Shown: positions 35,373 to 47,425, numbered from the stretch's first letter. The stretch is DNA of 64,000 nucleotides from Yersinia vastinensis (GCF_902726565.1 NZ_CACVAF010000009.1:1-64000); one strand, 5' to 3'. The notes: a model not told the origin generated them from the sequence alone. Numbers and translations: made by a program.

Positions 35373-35614
35373 TTGAGATTCTATTTTTTGCTCAAGTCCG
35401 TGAGCTGGTAGGGACTGACCGCCTGCAACTGGCGGCAGAGTTCCCTACCGTCGATGCTCTGCGACAATCTTTGTGTCAACGTGGTGAGCGCTGGCAGTTA
35501 GCGCTGGAAGAGGGCAAATTGCTCACGGCGGTGAATCAATCGCTGGTCAATGCTCAACACCCATTAGTTGCGGGCGATGAAGTGGCATTCTTCCCACCGG
35601 TTACCGGAGGTTGA
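35369..35614 (+). CDS. moaD: Molybdopterin synthase sulfur carrier subunit
   Basis: MoaD is a ubiquitin-fold protein whose C-terminal thiocarboxylate donates the dithiolene sulfurs of molybdopterin. The 81 residues end in the required Gly-Gly (FFPPVTGG). The start overlaps the moaC stop by 4 bp, and moaE begins 3 bp after its stop. Confidence 0.96.
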   Translation: MIEILFFAQVRELVGTDRLQLAAEFPTVDALRQSLCQRGERWQLALEEGKLLTAVNQSLVNAQHPLVAGDEVAFFPPVTGG

Positions 35615-35616
35615 TC

Positions 35617-36069
35617 ATGGAAAATACCCGTATCCGTGTTGGATCGGAGCCATTCAATGTTGGCGATGAATATCAGTGGCTATCACAGTGTGATGAAGAT
35701 GGGGCGGTAGTGACTTTTACTGGCAAAGTGCGTAACCATAATCTTGGTGCCAATGTCAGTGCTCTGACGCTGGAGCATTATCCCGGCATGACAGAAAAGG
35801 CACTGGGTGAAATTATTGCCCAAGCGCGTAGTCGCTGGCCACTGCAGCGGGTCTCGGTGATCCATCGGGTAGGGCCGCTATTTCCCGGTGACGAAATTGT
35901 TTTTGTGGGTGTGACCAGCGCCCACCGCAGTATGGCGTTTGAGTCGGCAGAATTCATTATGGACTATCTAAAAACGCGAGCACCTTTCTGGAAACGGGAA
36001 GCCACTGCTGAGGGTGAGCGTTGGGTCGAATCGCGAGACAGTGATCATGCGGCGGCCAAGCGCTGGTAA
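35617..36069 (+). CDS. moaE: Molybdopterin synthase catalytic subunit
   Basis: MoaE converts cyclic pyranopterin monophosphate to molybdopterin with MoaD. I use the ATG at 35617 (MENTRIRVGSEPF; 150 residues), preceded by CCGGAGG within the moaD end; a TTG two codons upstream is unlikely. Active-site features are GAVVTFTGKVRNHN and the Lys-rich MDYLKTRAPFWKRE. It is the last gene of moaACDE. Confidence 0.96.
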   Translation: MENTRIRVGSEPFNVGDEYQWLSQCDEDGAVVTFTGKVRNHNLGANVSALTLEHYPGMTEKALGEIIAQARSRWPLQRVSVIHRVGPLFPGDEIVFVGVTSAHRSMAFESAEFIMDYLKTRAPFWKREATAEGERWVESRDSDHAAAKRW

Positions 36070-36212
36070 ACTGTACGTAAACCCGTGTAAAGATTAGCCT
36101 TAAATACCTATTTTTACTCCCTTGTTTGCCCTATTTCTGTGATACCCTTAAAGAGTCGGTGGGCTGTCAGCTGATAGCCTGTATCATTATTTATATGCAT
36201 AAGGTAACTACC

Positions 36213-36923
36213 ATGGATCGCTATCCACGCTCTAATGGTTCAATTGTCGAACGTGCCAACTCTGGCATTCAGGCATATATGGCGCAGGTATACGGCTGGA
36301 TGACCTGTGGTCTGTTATTAACGGCGGTTGTCGCCTGGTACGCAGCGAATACGCCTGCGGTATTGAATTTTATCTTCTCCAGCCAGATCACCTTTTTCGG
36401 GCTGATTATTGCTCAGTTAGGTTTGGTGTTTGTGATTTCTGGCATGGTCAATCGCTTAAGCGGTTCAATGGCAACCAGCCTATTTATGTTGTATTCGGCA
36501 CTGACGGGCCTGACACTTTCTAGCATTCTTATCATGTACACCGGCGCTTCTATTGCTAGCACTTTTATTATTTGTGCCGGGATGTTTGGTGCGATGAGTG
36601 TGTACGGCTATACCACTAAACGTGATTTGAGTGGTATGGGGAGCATGCTGTTTATGGGGTTGATCGGTATTGTGTTGGCTTCTATCGTTAATATCTGGCT
36701 GAAAAGCCCGGCATTGATGTGGGCTGTCACTTATATCGGTGTGTTGGTGTTTGTTGGTCTGACTGCTTATGATACCCAGAAGCTAAAAAATATGGGCGCA
36801 CAGTTGGATTCTAATGATAGAGATAATTTCCGTAAATATTCTATCGTCGGCGCATTGACCCTGTATCTTGATTTCATCAACTTGTTCTTGATGTTATTGC
36901 GGATTTTCGGCAACCGCCGTTAA
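36213..36923 (+). CDS. ybhL: Bax inhibitor-1 family membrane protein YbhL
   Basis: This is an inner-membrane protein of the BI-1/YccA (UPF0005, LifeGuard) family with seven membrane helices. E. coli YbhL is poorly characterised; family members have calcium-leak or protease-modulating roles. From the ATG at 36213 (MDRYPRSNGSIVERA) it has 236 residues. Family motifs are YGYTTKRDLSG and VGLTAYDTQKLK. It is monocistronic, with a terminator at 36965. Confidence 0.93.
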   Translation: MDRYPRSNGSIVERANSGIQAYMAQVYGWMTCGLLLTAVVAWYAANTPAVLNFIFSSQITFFGLIIAQLGLVFVISGMVNRLSGSMATSLFMLYSALTGLTLSSILIMYTGASIASTFIICAGMFGAMSVYGYTTKRDLSGMGSMLFMGLIGIVLASIVNIWLKSPALMWAVTYIGVLVFVGLTAYDTQKLKNMGAQLDSNDRDNFRKYSIVGALTLYLDFINLFLMLLRIFGNRR

Positions 36924-36964
36924 CTCTGATCCAGCTTAAGCTGGTAGTTTAAGACTTTGATGAA

Positions 36965-36990
36965 GGGCACCAAGTTGGTGCCCTTTTTGT
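36965..36990 (+). terminator. Terminator after ybhL
   Basis: The stem GGGCACCAA / TTGGTGCCC is followed by TTTTTG and starts 42 bp after the ybhL stop. Confidence 0.9.
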
Positions 36991-37104
36991 TTTTTAAGAA
37001 TTGAGGTCTGCCTGCTTGTTAAAGTAGCGGATAAGGTTTCGGTTAATATTCATTCACTCTTCGCCGTCTTACTTATGAACAGAGCTAAATCAACGAGTTA
37101 ACAT

Positions 37105-38211
37105 TTAAGCTATTTTCCGCCTAAACATCGCATACGCCATACTCCCCGTGGTCGCTGTAATGACCAGCAGTGGCCATAAACTGCTCCAGATAATATCGAA
37201 GCTGGCATCTTTGAGGTAAATCTGTTTAGTAATATCAGTAAAGTGGCGAATAGGATTGATCCAAGTAATATTTTGCAGCCAGATTGGCATGTTCTCCACC
37301 GGCGAGACGTAACCCGAAAGCAGAATGGCGGGCATCATAAAGACAAACACGCCGATAAACGCTTGCTGCTGAGTTGAGCATAATGATGAAATCAATAAGC
37401 CGAAGCCAACCAGCGACAGGCCGTAAAGCAGCATGGTGCCGTAAAAGAGTGCCAGCGATCCTGCGAAGGGGATTTGGTAGAAAAAGATACCAATAAACAA
37501 CACGATAGTGGCTTGAAAAGTAGCAACAATCAGTGCTGGTACTGCTTTACCGATAAAAATTTGCCACGTTGTTAACGGTGAAACCAATAACTGTTCCAGC
37601 GTACCCTGCTCCCGTTCACGTGCCACTGACAATGACGTCACAATCAGCACGCCAATCGTCGTAATCATCGCAATCAATGATGGCACAACGAACCATTTGT
37701 AATCCAAATTCGGGTTATACCAATTTCGGATAACCAACTCGCTGTTATTGGGTTTGATTTGACCGTGGGTTAATTCCTGTTGGTACTCTTGGACTATTTG
37801 CTGAATGTAATTTGCGGCTATCTGGGCGCTGTTGGAATTGCGTCCATCCAGCACCAGCTGCAATTGGGTGGTTTTACCATTGGCCAAATCGGCACTGAAC
37901 TGTTCCGGGAAGCGGATCAGTAGCAGCGCTTTCTGGTTATCAATTACGGGCTTAATCTCTTGCGGACTATGCAGCAGCAACACATTAGAAAATGCTTCGG
38001 CTTTAGCAAAGCGCTGTGTCAGCTCTACCGAGGCTTTTCCACTGTCTTCGCTGTAAATGGCAATTGTGGCATTGGTGACTTCTAGCGTGGCGGCAAATGG
38101 GAATAAGATCACTTGCAATATCACCGGCATGATTAATATCGCACGGGTCTGCGGTTCACGCAGCAGCGACTGTAACTCTTTAATAATCAATGTATAGAGG
38201 CGATGAAACAT
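37105..38211 (-). CDS. ybhR: ABC-2 type permease YbhR
   Basis: YbhR is a membrane subunit of the YbhGFSR exporter, linked in E. coli to drug tolerance and Na+/Li+ efflux. From the ATG at 38211 ([17 protein letters not shown]) it has 368 residues. The architecture is one N-terminal helix, a large periplasmic domain (about 45-170) and five C-terminal helices with [17 protein letters not shown]. It is the distal gene of cecR-ybhG-F-S-R. Confidence 0.95.
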   Translation of the reverse strand: MFHRLYTLIIKELQSLLREPQTRAILIMPVILQVILFPFAATLEVTNATIAIYSEDSGKASVELTQRFAKAEAFSNVLLLHSPQEIKPVIDNQKALLLIRFPEQFSADLANGKTTQLQLVLDGRNSNSAQIAANYIQQIVQEYQQELTHGQIKPNNSELVIRNWYNPNLDYKWFVVPSLIAMITTIGVLIVTSLSVAREREQGTLEQLLVSPLTTWQIFIGKAVPALIVATFQATIVLFIGIFFYQIPFAGSLALFYGTMLLYGLSLVGFGLLISSLCSTQQQAFIGVFVFMMPAILLSGYVSPVENMPIWLQNITWINPIRHFTDITKQIYLKDASFDIIWSSLWPLLVITATTGSMAYAMFRRKIA

Positions 38212-38222
38212 ATTCTCTTCCT

Positions 38223-39413
38223 TTAATCTAACCTGCGATGCGTTTTCCATGCAGTCAGGCCAATAAATACCGCGGCTGATGCTATTAAAAACAGCAGATT
38301 AACCACCAGAACCGTCCCGATATTTCCCGCTAGAAATAGGGTTTGCAAGCTGCTGACAAAATAGCGGGCAGGGATGATATAGGTCACAGCACGAACAATT
38401 GCGGGCATACTATCAATTTCAAAAATAAAGCCCGAGAGCATGACTGCCGGTAGGAAGGCGGCATTCAGCGCTATCATGGCGGCATTAAATTGATTGCGCG
38501 TAATCGTTGAGATTAACAGCCCCATCCCTAGTGTGCTGGCTAAAAACAGGCTGGTGATAACAAATAATATCCACAAGGAGCCTCGATAAGGCACGCCTAG
38601 GATAAATACTGACACCGCCATACAAAGGGCCATCGCAATCATGCCCAGAACGTAATAGGGGACGAGTTTCGACAACAGTAATTCACTGCGGGTGACTTGT
38701 GTGGAGAGCAGCGCTTCCATGGTGCCGCGTTCCCACTCGCGCGCAATGACAAGCGAAGTTAAGATTGCACCAATTACCGTCATAATAATGGTGATGGCAC
38801 CGGGAATAATAAAGTGTCGGCTGATGGCGGCTGGGTTAAACCAATAGCGCACTTGTATCTCAATCAGTGGATCATTTTTTTGCCCTAGATTTTGTGCCTG
38901 CTGTTGTTGCCAGATTTGCCATACCCCTTGCGCATAACCTTGCACAAAGTTGGCAGTATTGGGTTCACTACCGTCGGTAATCACCTGAATGGGAGCTTTG
39001 CTTTCTGGCCGTGCCAGTTGTTCGGCAAAATCATTAGGAATGACGATTAATCCACGAATTTTACCAGCTTGCATCGCCTGAATCAGGGCATGGCGGTTAT
39101 CACTGATTTGTGGAGAAATATACGGCGAACTGGCAAAAGCATTAGCGAGATCTTGCGCAGGTTTGCTCTGTTGCTCCATCAAAATGCCGACATGCAGTTT
39201 GCTGGAATCCAGATTGATACCATAGCCAAAAATAAACAGTAACAACAACGGGATGACAAAGGCGATCAAGCCACTGCTTGGGTCTCGCAGAATTTGTCGG
39301 GTCTCTTTACGACATAATGCACGCAGGCGACGCCAGGAAAATCCGGTATCCTGATAAGTCTCTCCCTTATTTGCCGGCAGTGTATTTGCGGAGGATGACT
39401 GTGGTTCAGTCAT
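38223..39413 (-). CDS. ybhS: ABC-2 type permease YbhS
   Basis: YbhS is the partner permease of YbhR with the same layout: a first helix ([20 protein letters not shown]), a periplasmic domain, then five helices with [17 protein letters not shown]. The 396 residues carry about 19 extra N-terminal residues compared with the E. coli protein I recall, so a later start is possible. The start overlaps the ybhF end by 4 bp. Confidence 0.94.
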   Translation of the reverse strand: MTEPQSSSANTLPANKGETYQDTGFSWRRLRALCRKETRQILRDPSSGLIAFVIPLLLLFIFGYGINLDSSKLHVGILMEQQSKPAQDLANAFASSPYISPQISDNRHALIQAMQAGKIRGLIVIPNDFAEQLARPESKAPIQVITDGSEPNTANFVQGYAQGVWQIWQQQQAQNLGQKNDPLIEIQVRYWFNPAAISRHFIIPGAITIIMTVIGAILTSLVIAREWERGTMEALLSTQVTRSELLLSKLVPYYVLGMIAMALCMAVSVFILGVPYRGSLWILFVITSLFLASTLGMGLLISTITRNQFNAAMIALNAAFLPAVMLSGFIFEIDSMPAIVRAVTYIIPARYFVSSLQTLFLAGNIGTVLVVNLLFLIASAAVFIGLTAWKTHRRLD

Positions 39414-41161
39414 GGCTGTTGCTCCTTATCATTTTGCTGGTCATAGCGCTGAACCAGCCCGATAAATGCTTCTTCCATCGATGGGTTAAGATTCTCATCA
39501 GTAGCAACTTGCTGCTTTAGCTCGTCTGGCGTACCCGCCGCAATAATTTTACCGCGATAAACCAGCCCGATGCGGTCACAGTACTCCGCTTCATCCATAA
39601 AGTGGGTGGTGACCATGACAGTGACACCTTTATCTACCATTCCATTAATATGTAGCCAGAACTCACGGCGAGTGAGTGGGTCGACACCGGAGGTCGGTTC
39701 ATCAAGAAACAGAATGTCGGGTTCATGCATTAAGGCACAAGCCAGTGCCAGACGCTGTTTAAAACCCAGCGGCAGTGAGTCCGGGGTTTGCCTAAGAATC
39801 GGGGTGAAATTAAAGGCCGAGATCATGTCTGTTATTTTGTCGCGCTGGGTACTGCCTTGTAGCCCATAAACACCGGAGAAAAACTTTAGATTTTGCTCAA
39901 CAGTCAGGTTGCCATACAGGGAGAATTTCTGTGCCATATACCCTAAATGTTGCCGTGCTTTACCTGAACTGGTTTTTAAGTCCATTCCCAGCACTAATGC
40001 TTTGCCTGAACTGGGCACCAATAACCCACACATCATTTTAAAAGTGGTTGATTTCCCCGCTCCGTTTGGGCCGAGTAAGCCGAATATTTCGCCGCGTTTA
40101 ACCTGAAAGTTAACGTGGTCAGTTGCGGCAAAATCACCAAATTTTTTCGTTAACTCTTGGGCTTCAATCACCGTCTCATCGTGGCTGCCTTCAACCTTGG
40201 GCATTATCTTTGCCAGTGCAGATTCACTGGCTGGGCCACCACCTAACAGGTCGATAAAAGCATCTTCAAAGCGCGGTTCTGCCTCCATCATCTCGGCATT
40301 GGGTTGATTTAAAAGTGACAAAATTTGGCGGTGATCCACATCCGGCTTAAGGATTAGCCGCACATATTTTCCTTGAATAACACCATCGCTGACTTGAGGC
40401 ATTGTTAGTGCATGTTGCAGTAATTTACGGTTAGTTCCCGTTCGGGTAGCGACCAGAATTGTGCGCCCACTCATGCGTTGTGTCAGATTTTGAGGCGCGC
40501 CGCTATACAGTAATTTACCTTCATTGAGCAGTAAGACTTCGCGGCACTGCTCTGCTTCATCCAGATAGGATGTGCTCCACAAGATAAGCATTCCGTCACT
40601 GGCCAACTCATGAACCATGCGCCATAACTCTCGGCGCGAGATAGGGTCAACACCCACCCCCGGTTCATCCAATAGTAAAACTTTGGGTTGACCGACCAAG
40701 GTACAGGCTAATCCAAGTTTCTGTTTCATCCCGCCAGAGAGTTTGCCAGCCAGCCGCTCTGTGAATCGAGTCAAATCAGTAAATGTCAGCAGGCGTTCGA
40801 AGGTCTGGCGCCGCTCTTCTCCGGTCACGCCACGCAGGTCAGCATACAGCGTCAGGTTCTCCATGACCGTCAAATCTTCGTATAAACCAAACTTTTGCGG
40901 CATATAACCAAGAATTGAATGTAACTGGCGATCATTTTCCAGTGGATCTAGGCCGACAACGGTTATCTTTCCAAGGCTTGGTTTTAGCAGCCCTGCCAGC
41001 ATGCGGAGCAATGTGGTCTTACCCGCACCATCCGGCCCAACCAAACCAGTGACCGCTCCGCTGCGAATTTCCGTGGTCAGACTGGCAACGGCAGGTCTAT
41101 CCAATTCGGGGAAAGACTTTTCGACCCCTTCCAGAGTAATAAGATGCTGGACTCCATTCAT
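39410..41161 (-). CDS. ybhF: Tandem ABC ATPase YbhF
   Basis: YbhF drives the YbhSR exporter. The 583 residues hold two nucleotide-binding domains. Domain 1 (about 7-240) has GPDGAGKTT, signature [10 protein letters not shown] and [12 protein letters not shown]. Domain 2 (about 335-560) has [21 protein letters not shown] and a variant signature [12 protein letters not shown] in place of LSGGQ, which I think is normal for this protein. It lies between ybhG and ybhS. Confidence 0.95.
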   Translation of the reverse strand: MNGVQHLITLEGVEKSFPELDRPAVASLTTEIRSGAVTGLVGPDGAGKTTLLRMLAGLLKPSLGKITVVGLDPLENDRQLHSILGYMPQKFGLYEDLTVMENLTLYADLRGVTGEERRQTFERLLTFTDLTRFTERLAGKLSGGMKQKLGLACTLVGQPKVLLLDEPGVGVDPISRRELWRMVHELASDGMLILWSTSYLDEAEQCREVLLLNEGKLLYSGAPQNLTQRMSGRTILVATRTGTNRKLLQHALTMPQVSDGVIQGKYVRLILKPDVDHRQILSLLNQPNAEMMEAEPRFEDAFIDLLGGGPASESALAKIMPKVEGSHDETVIEAQELTKKFGDFAATDHVNFQVKRGEIFGLLGPNGAGKSTTFKMMCGLLVPSSGKALVLGMDLKTSSGKARQHLGYMAQKFSLYGNLTVEQNLKFFSGVYGLQGSTQRDKITDMISAFNFTPILRQTPDSLPLGFKQRLALACALMHEPDILFLDEPTSGVDPLTRREFWLHINGMVDKGVTVMVTTHFMDEAEYCDRIGLVYRGKIIAAGTPDELKQQVATDENLNPSMEEAFIGLVQRYDQQNDKEQQP

Positions 41162-41174
41162 AACTCATACCGCC

Positions 41175-42161
41175 TTAAGGTTGCACAAAACGGACGGTAA
41201 CGGGCATACCTTGTCGCAGTGACTCATCAGCATCGGTGATGATAATTCGCAAGCGATAAACTAAGTCGGTACGCAAGTCCGGTGTTTCAACGCTTTTAGG
41301 GGTAAATTCAGCTGTCGGTGAAACAAACCCTATTTTGCCGTGATAAGGTTTGTTTGGGCGGCCATCAGTAAAGATCTCTACCTCTGTCCCCGGAATCGCT
41401 TGACCCAAATGGCGTTCACTGACATAGGCTCGTACCCAGACGGGATCGGTGAGCGAGAGGGTAAATACCGTATTGCTGGCAGATAAAATTGTGCCCGGCT
41501 CTACTGCGCGAGTTAGTACAGTGCCTAAGGATGGTGAGAGTAGAATGGTGTCTTGTAAATTCAATTGAGCTTGCGCCAGTTCGGCTTCACTCTGGGCGAG
41601 ATTGGCCTCGGCTTGGGCTATTTCCTGCGGGCGATTGCCACTCAAATATTGAGCGAGTTTGTCTTTTGACGCTTGTAGATTTGCTTGTGCCTGATTACGC
41701 GCCGTACGGGCATTTTCTAATTCGTTGGCAGAAGTGGCTTTATTTGCCCACAATCCTTGCTGGCGTTTTAGGAAGCTATCGGCATAACTGAATGCGGCTT
41801 CACGTTGAGAAACTTCAGATTTTACCTGAGCAATTTCTTCTTCTCGATACCCGGCTTTCAGTAAAGCCAACTGCGCCTGAGCACTTTGCACATTGGCCTG
41901 TGCCTGTTTGAGTGCATTGAGATAAGGGCCATCATCCAGTTTTCCTAGCGCCTGTCCCGGTTGGATTTTATCTCCCTCATCAACGGATAATGACGCCAGA
42001 CGGCCACCCACCCGAAAACCGAGATTCACTGTGCGGATATCAACATTGCCGTATAACGTTAATGCTGCGTCCTGTTGCTGACGATAATAATGCCATCCAT
42101 AACCTAGCGCCGCCAACAGCGCAACAATAACGACGGCCACTATAATCTTCTTGCGATTCAT
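41175..42161 (-). CDS. ybhG: HlyD-family periplasmic adaptor YbhG
   Basis: YbhG is the membrane-fusion protein that connects YbhFSR to an outer-membrane channel. The 328 residues have an N-terminal membrane anchor or signal ([18 protein letters not shown]) and a lipoyl half-motif ([20 protein letters not shown]). A long alpha-hairpin of coiled coil follows, about 75-205, rich in Ala, Gln and Glu, then a beta-barrel domain. It is separated from cecR by 63 bp. Confidence 0.94.
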   Translation of the reverse strand: MNRKKIIVAVVIVALLAALGYGWHYYRQQQDAALTLYGNVDIRTVNLGFRVGGRLASLSVDEGDKIQPGQALGKLDDGPYLNALKQAQANVQSAQAQLALLKAGYREEEIAQVKSEVSQREAAFSYADSFLKRQQGLWANKATSANELENARTARNQAQANLQASKDKLAQYLSGNRPQEIAQAEANLAQSEAELAQAQLNLQDTILLSPSLGTVLTRAVEPGTILSASNTVFTLSLTDPVWVRAYVSERHLGQAIPGTEVEIFTDGRPNKPYHGKIGFVSPTAEFTPKSVETPDLRTDLVYRLRIIITDADESLRQGMPVTVRFVQP

Positions 42162-42224
42162 AATGCTCCCTATCTGTTACTGATTCTATTACCACAAGTT
42201 TCATTAAAAAAATGATGAGTTATT

Positions 42225-42932
42225 TCACCCTAAATTTTTGGCCCGTAAGCCATGAAGAAGCAGGTCAATATGCTCGATAAGTACCTGATTAATCATTTCA
42301 CTTTCTGCATAACCAATGTCCAGCCATCCGGCTTGCCGACGGATAGTTTCACGTCCCATACGAAAAGCCAGAACCTCACCGATCAATGCATGAGTATGAA
42401 GAATAGTTTTAGTGGCATTAGCATCAGCGCCAATAAATGCGGCCAGCAGCAAATTCAATTTTTGGTGTAATGGCGCAATGACTTGTGTGTGTATCAGCAG
42501 ATAGGCATCGCTGGGAGAAAGCTGCTCGCGTGCCATTATTTTGCTGATATTCAGGGTTTCAGGCTGTGTCATCAAATGGCTGAATTCCAGCAGTCCTCGG
42601 CGAATATAATGTAATTGCTGCTCAGGATGTTGCTCTTGGGAAGGCAGTAAGAGGAACTGCTCAATTTCCTGTGCCAAGGGTGCGAAGGCTTGCTTGATAA
42701 AATCGGCAATTTGCTGCGCAACTGCCAGATATAGACCTTCTTTGGAATTGAAATAGTAGGTTATTGCAGCAATATTCTGACCCGCACGCTGGGCGATATC
42801 ACGCGTGGTGGCGCCTTTCAAACCCAGCTCACCGAACAATTCGGTCGCTGCTTGTATCAACTGCTGGCGGGCTTGCTCACCGCGGGCCGTCATAGGCATT
42901 GGTGGTATTGATGAATTGGGCATGGGCTTCAT
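42225..42932 (-). CDS. cecR: TetR-family regulator CecR (YbiH)
   Basis: CecR controls ybhGFSR and the divergent rhlE in E. coli and affects sensitivity to cefoperazone and chloramphenicol. The 235 residues have an N-terminal TetR helix-turn-helix (about 15-62, with GATTRDIAQRAGQNIAAITYYF) and a CecR-type C-terminal domain (ILHTHALIGEVLAFRMGRET). The exact start is uncertain, since Met4 and Met12 are alternatives. It is divergent from rhlE. Confidence 0.9.
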   Translation of the reverse strand: MKPMPNSSIPPMPMTARGEQARQQLIQAATELFGELGLKGATTRDIAQRAGQNIAAITYYFNSKEGLYLAVAQQIADFIKQAFAPLAQEIEQFLLLPSQEQHPEQQLHYIRRGLLEFSHLMTQPETLNISKIMAREQLSPSDAYLLIHTQVIAPLHQKLNLLLAAFIGADANATKTILHTHALIGEVLAFRMGRETIRRQAGWLDIGYAESEMINQVLIEHIDLLLHGLRAKNLG

Positions 42933-43302
42933 ACTCAGTGAATATTATTTTTACAAATATTAATAGATAGCTAAATAATAAATCAATCATATGATTAACT
43001 TTAGGCCGCTCTTGTGGTTCTGTAAAGTTATGTCGGCCAAAAGCCCCATTTTTGTTTTCTAAGTTGTAGCAATCGCCAGCCATAAATCAATTTTTCTGAT
43101 GTTTAAACTAATAAAAATCTTAAGAAACGTGTAAATATCCCTTTTCTTGCTAAACATCTGTTATAATCAGCCGCAATGGTGCACTGCAGTTTGTGCCAAT
43201 CCTCGTGGTAATGCCTCAATTCATACCTCGTCTGATAATCTTCCCTTGAAACTGCACCTGACGATATCGTCGGGATTGGGAAGATCTGGAGCTTCTCGTA
43301 AT
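42933..43302. promoter_or_regulatory. Divergent cecR/rhlE control region
   Basis: A TATAAT -10 hexamer at 43162-43167 points toward rhlE and predicts a leader of about 130 bases. That leader contains the perfect palindrome GACGATATCGTC (43260-43271) about 30 bp before the rhlE ATG. AT-rich inverted half-sites near 42942-42962 (aatatt...aatatt) could bind CecR, but I cannot confirm this. Confidence 0.5.
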
Positions 43303-44658
<1,356 letters not shown>

Positions 44659-44680
44659 GTCACAAGATATTCGCTGATCA

Positions 44681-44709
44681 AACCGCTTCTATGGAGGCGG
44701 TTTTTTTTC
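44681..44709 (+). terminator. Terminator after rhlE
   Basis: The stem AACCGC(TTC) / (GGA)GGCGG is followed by eight T residues, 22 bp after the rhlE stop. Confidence 0.9.
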
Positions 44710-44857
44710 ATCTAAGCCCATCATTACAGGGCTATCACTTGTTTTAAACCGCGCTTCGCCCGTATCATTGCGGGTCTTTTTTATCATTATATTGTATAGA
44801 ATTTATCGCCACTGGGCGGGGATGTTATGACACAGATAAGAGGTCAGGGTAATTAGC

Positions 44858-45790
44858 ATGCGGGTAATACTGGCACCGATGGAAGGTGTATTAGATTCAC
44901 TGGTACGCGAGCTTCTCAGTGAGGTCAATGATTATGATCTTTGTATCACCGAATTTTTACGGGTGGTCGACCAACTATTGCCAGCGAAATCCTTCTACCG
45001 GTTGTGCCCTGAGCTTTACCAACAGAGCCGAACATCATCGGGTACACAGGTACGTATCCAATTGTTAGGCCAGTACCCACAGTGGCTAGCGGAAAACGCC
45101 GCTCGTGCGGTTGAATTGGGATCTTACGGCGTTGATTTAAACTGTGGCTGCCCTTCTAAATTGGTTAACGGCAGTGGTGGTGGGGCGACATTGCTAAAAG
45201 ACCCTGAATTGATTTATCAGGGTGCTAAAGCTATGCGCGAAGCCGTACCGGCTCATCTCCCTGTTACAGTAAAAATTCGCTTAGGTTGGGATTCTGGCGC
45301 TCGTCAATTTGAAATTGCTGATGCGGTACAACAGGCCGGAGCGACTGAACTGGCAGTGCATGGCCGTACGAAAGAAGATGGTTATCAGGCTGAACGGATA
45401 AACTGGCAGGCGATAGGTGAGATTCGTCAGCGGCTCACCATACCGGTCATCGCCAACGGTGAAATCTGGGATTACCACAGTGCGCAGGAGTGCATGAAAG
45501 TAACGGGGTGCAATGCAATTATGCTTGGGCGAGGGGCGCTGAATGTGCCGAATTTGAGCCGAGTTGTTAAGTATAACGAACCGCGTATGCCGTGGCCGGA
45601 AGTCATAAAATTGCTACAAAAATACGTACAGCTAGAAAAACAGGGGGATACTGGTTTATATCATGTTGCCCGCATCAAACAGTGGCTTGGTTATTTGCGT
45701 AAAGAATATACCGAAGCGACTAACTTATTCAGTGAAATCCGCGCGTTAAAAACCTCGAAAGATATTGCAGCAGCTATTTTACGAGTGTGA
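44858..45790 (+). CDS. dusC: tRNA-dihydrouridine(16) synthase DusC
   Basis: DusC is an FMN enzyme that reduces uridine 16 in the tRNA D-loop. The 310 residues start with [20 protein letters not shown]. They contain the catalytic Cys motif [35 protein letters not shown] and the flavin-site segment [12 protein letters not shown]. It follows rhlE, with terminator-like hairpins between. The next feature is the magnesium riboswitch. Confidence 0.95.
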   Translation: MRVILAPMEGVLDSLVRELLSEVNDYDLCITEFLRVVDQLLPAKSFYRLCPELYQQSRTSSGTQVRIQLLGQYPQWLAENAARAVELGSYGVDLNCGCPSKLVNGSGGGATLLKDPELIYQGAKAMREAVPAHLPVTVKIRLGWDSGARQFEIADAVQQAGATELAVHGRTKEDGYQAERINWQAIGEIRQRLTIPVIANGEIWDYHSAQECMKVTGCNAIMLGRGALNVPNLSRVVKYNEPRMPWPEVIKLLQKYVQLEKQGDTGLYHVARIKQWLGYLRKEYTEATNLFSEIRALKTSKDIAAAILRV

Positions 45791-45914
45791 ACTAGCCGCT
45801 TTTTAATAGAACGACATAAAAATCCGAACTCTCAATATACCTTAAACAAGAATGGTTATTCTTTTGATTTGGTTTAAGTATCGCGTTTATAGTGTACTCG
45901 CATTTTAAATGCAG

Positions 45915-46120
45915 TATCTCGTTAGGCGAGGCTCCTATACAAACACAGGTTACTGATCTGACGACGTCCAGAGACGCCCAAGGTTAGGACAGGTTATATC
46001 GGATTAAGGTATAACCCAAAGTAACTTCTGAGAAATCAGATACGTTGTATAGTGCTAAAACTTAGACACGGAGATAGCCATAGAGCACTCTCTAATCTGG
46101 TTACGCCCCTATGTGAGGAC
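45915..46120 (+). ncRNA. M-box (ykoK) magnesium riboswitch upstream of mgtE
   Basis: Hallmarks of the M-box aptamer are present: CTCGTTAGGCGAGGCTCCTATA at the 5' side (given as CTCGTTAGGCGAGG then CTCCTATA), the hairpin GACGTC-CAGA-GACGCC followed by CAA, and the 3' segment TATAGTGCTAAAAC. The outer helix pairs TATCTC (45915-45920) with GAGATA (46071-46076). The expression platform follows, to about 46120, and the mgtE ATG is at 46156. High Mg2+ should reduce expression. Confidence 0.87.
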
Positions 46121-46155
46121 TGTTTAGCTAATTGATAACAGTAATAGGGTCATTT

Positions 46156-47187
46156 ATGAGTTCACATTTCGACTTAGCATTACCAAAACAAAATCCATTC
46201 AATCCAGGCGAAGATAAAGAGTCTACTATAGGCGCTTATATGAGCGATGCTTATATTACGGTGTCGGCTGATATGTCTGTCGCAGAAGCTAAAGCTTATT
46301 TTTTACAAAATATCTCAGACAATGAAATACCGACGCAATTGCTGGTAACGAATAATAATCGGCACTTGCTCGGGTTGCTCTCAGTTAAGAGTTTACTGAC
46401 AGAAGAGCAGCAAGATATAAACGTCTTTCAGATTATCAATCAAAGTTATTTCTCGGTATCCCCAGACCAAGACCGTCATGAGGCCGTCAGCTTAATGGCA
46501 AAATGTGGTTTGGATCTTGTTCCAGTATTAAGCCACGGAAAGTTAATGGGGGTATTACGGGCGCAAGATATTGCCGAATTAATTGAAGACGAAAATACTG
46601 AGGATGCTCAACGACAGGGAGCCAGTTTGCCTCTTGATGAGCCTTATTTACAAACCAGCCCAGTGACATTATGGCGTAAGCGGGTCGTTTGGTTATTACT
46701 GCTGTTTGTTGCGGAGGCCTATACTGGAACAGTATTAAAAGCTTTTGAGGAACAACTGGAAGCGGCTATTGCGCTAGCGTTTTTTATCCCACTATTAATT
46801 GGTACGGGAGGAAACAGCGGCACGCAAATTACATCGACCCTTGTACGAGCTATGGCGCTTGGCGAAGTAAGCCTGCGAAATGTTGGTGCCGTATTGCGTA
46901 AAGAAGTTTCCACTTCTCTTATGGTTGCCATAACCATTGGTCTGGCTGCCTGGATTCGAGCGTGGTTCTTGGGCGTTGGGATGGAAGTAACTATCGTGGT
47001 GAGTTTGACGGTAGTGGCTATCACCGTGTGGAGTGCTATTGTTTCTTCTGTTATTCCGATGGTGCTAAAGCGGATGTCTATTGACCCGGCTGTGGTATCG
47101 GCCCCCTTTATTGCTACCTTTATCGATGGTACCGGTTTGATTATCTATTTCGAAATAGCCCAGTTAGTGATGACTGATTTGGTATAA
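46156..47187 (+). CDS. mgtE: MgtE-type magnesium transporter, short form
   Basis: MgtE is a Mg2+ channel gated by cytosolic magnesium. From the ATG at 46156 (MSSHFDLALPKQ) it has 343 residues. Two CBS domains span about 28-155 (IGAYMSDAYITVSADMS and SYFSVSPDQDRHEAV), and a five-helix pore domain spans about 175-343 with GTGGNSGTQITSTLVRAM and ATFIDGTGLIIYF (conserved Asp). Family members are usually near 450 residues, and here the N-terminal magnesium-sensing N domain is almost absent. The riboswitch upstream supports the substrate. Confidence 0.92.
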   Translation: MSSHFDLALPKQNPFNPGEDKESTIGAYMSDAYITVSADMSVAEAKAYFLQNISDNEIPTQLLVTNNNRHLLGLLSVKSLLTEEQQDINVFQIINQSYFSVSPDQDRHEAVSLMAKCGLDLVPVLSHGKLMGVLRAQDIAELIEDENTEDAQRQGASLPLDEPYLQTSPVTLWRKRVVWLLLLFVAEAYTGTVLKAFEEQLEAAIALAFFIPLLIGTGGNSGTQITSTLVRAMALGEVSLRNVGAVLRKEVSTSLMVAITIGLAAWIRAWFLGVGMEVTIVVSLTVVAITVWSAIVSSVIPMVLKRMSIDPAVVSAPFIATFIDGTGLIIYFEIAQLVMTDLV

Positions 47188-47207
47188 GAACAAGGATTAT
47201 AGATAAT

Positions 47208-47234
47208 AAAAAGGCGCATTAAGCGCCTTTTTAA
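47208..47234 (+). terminator. Terminator after mgtE
   Basis: AAAAAGGCGCATT / AAGCGCCTTTTT forms a strong stem with flanking A and T runs. It can also stop transcription of the small gene coming from the opposite side. Confidence 0.92.
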
Positions 47235-47248
47235 TGGGGACTCACCGA

Positions 47249-47425
47249 TTACTTTCTTTTGCGACCAATAAACTTTGCAATACCCAATAGGAAGACGGCT
47301 CCAACAAAAATCAACAATGCGTCAACCCAAAAAGTCAGTGAGGCGAGGTTTTCATCATGAATATCAGCCAAACCTGCGGCGATTAAAAATACCCCGAAGA
47401 GAATCCCAAAGATTGTTGTTCCCAT
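47249..47425 (-). CDS. Small two-helix membrane protein (58 residues), unknown function
   Basis: I do not recognise a named family. The protein starts MGTTIFGILFGVFLIAAGLA and ends FIGRKRK. It has two hydrophobic segments (about 4-20 and 33-51) separated by an acidic linker (DIHDEN). A Lys/Arg tail would place both ends in the cytoplasm. The reading frame is clean, has an AGGTG ribosome site 7 bp before the ATG, and shares the mgtE terminator. Its position between mgtE and pbpG is not informative. Confidence 0.75.
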   Translation of the reverse strand: MGTTIFGILFGVFLIAAGLADIHDENLASLTFWVDALLIFVGAVFLLGIAKFIGRKRK

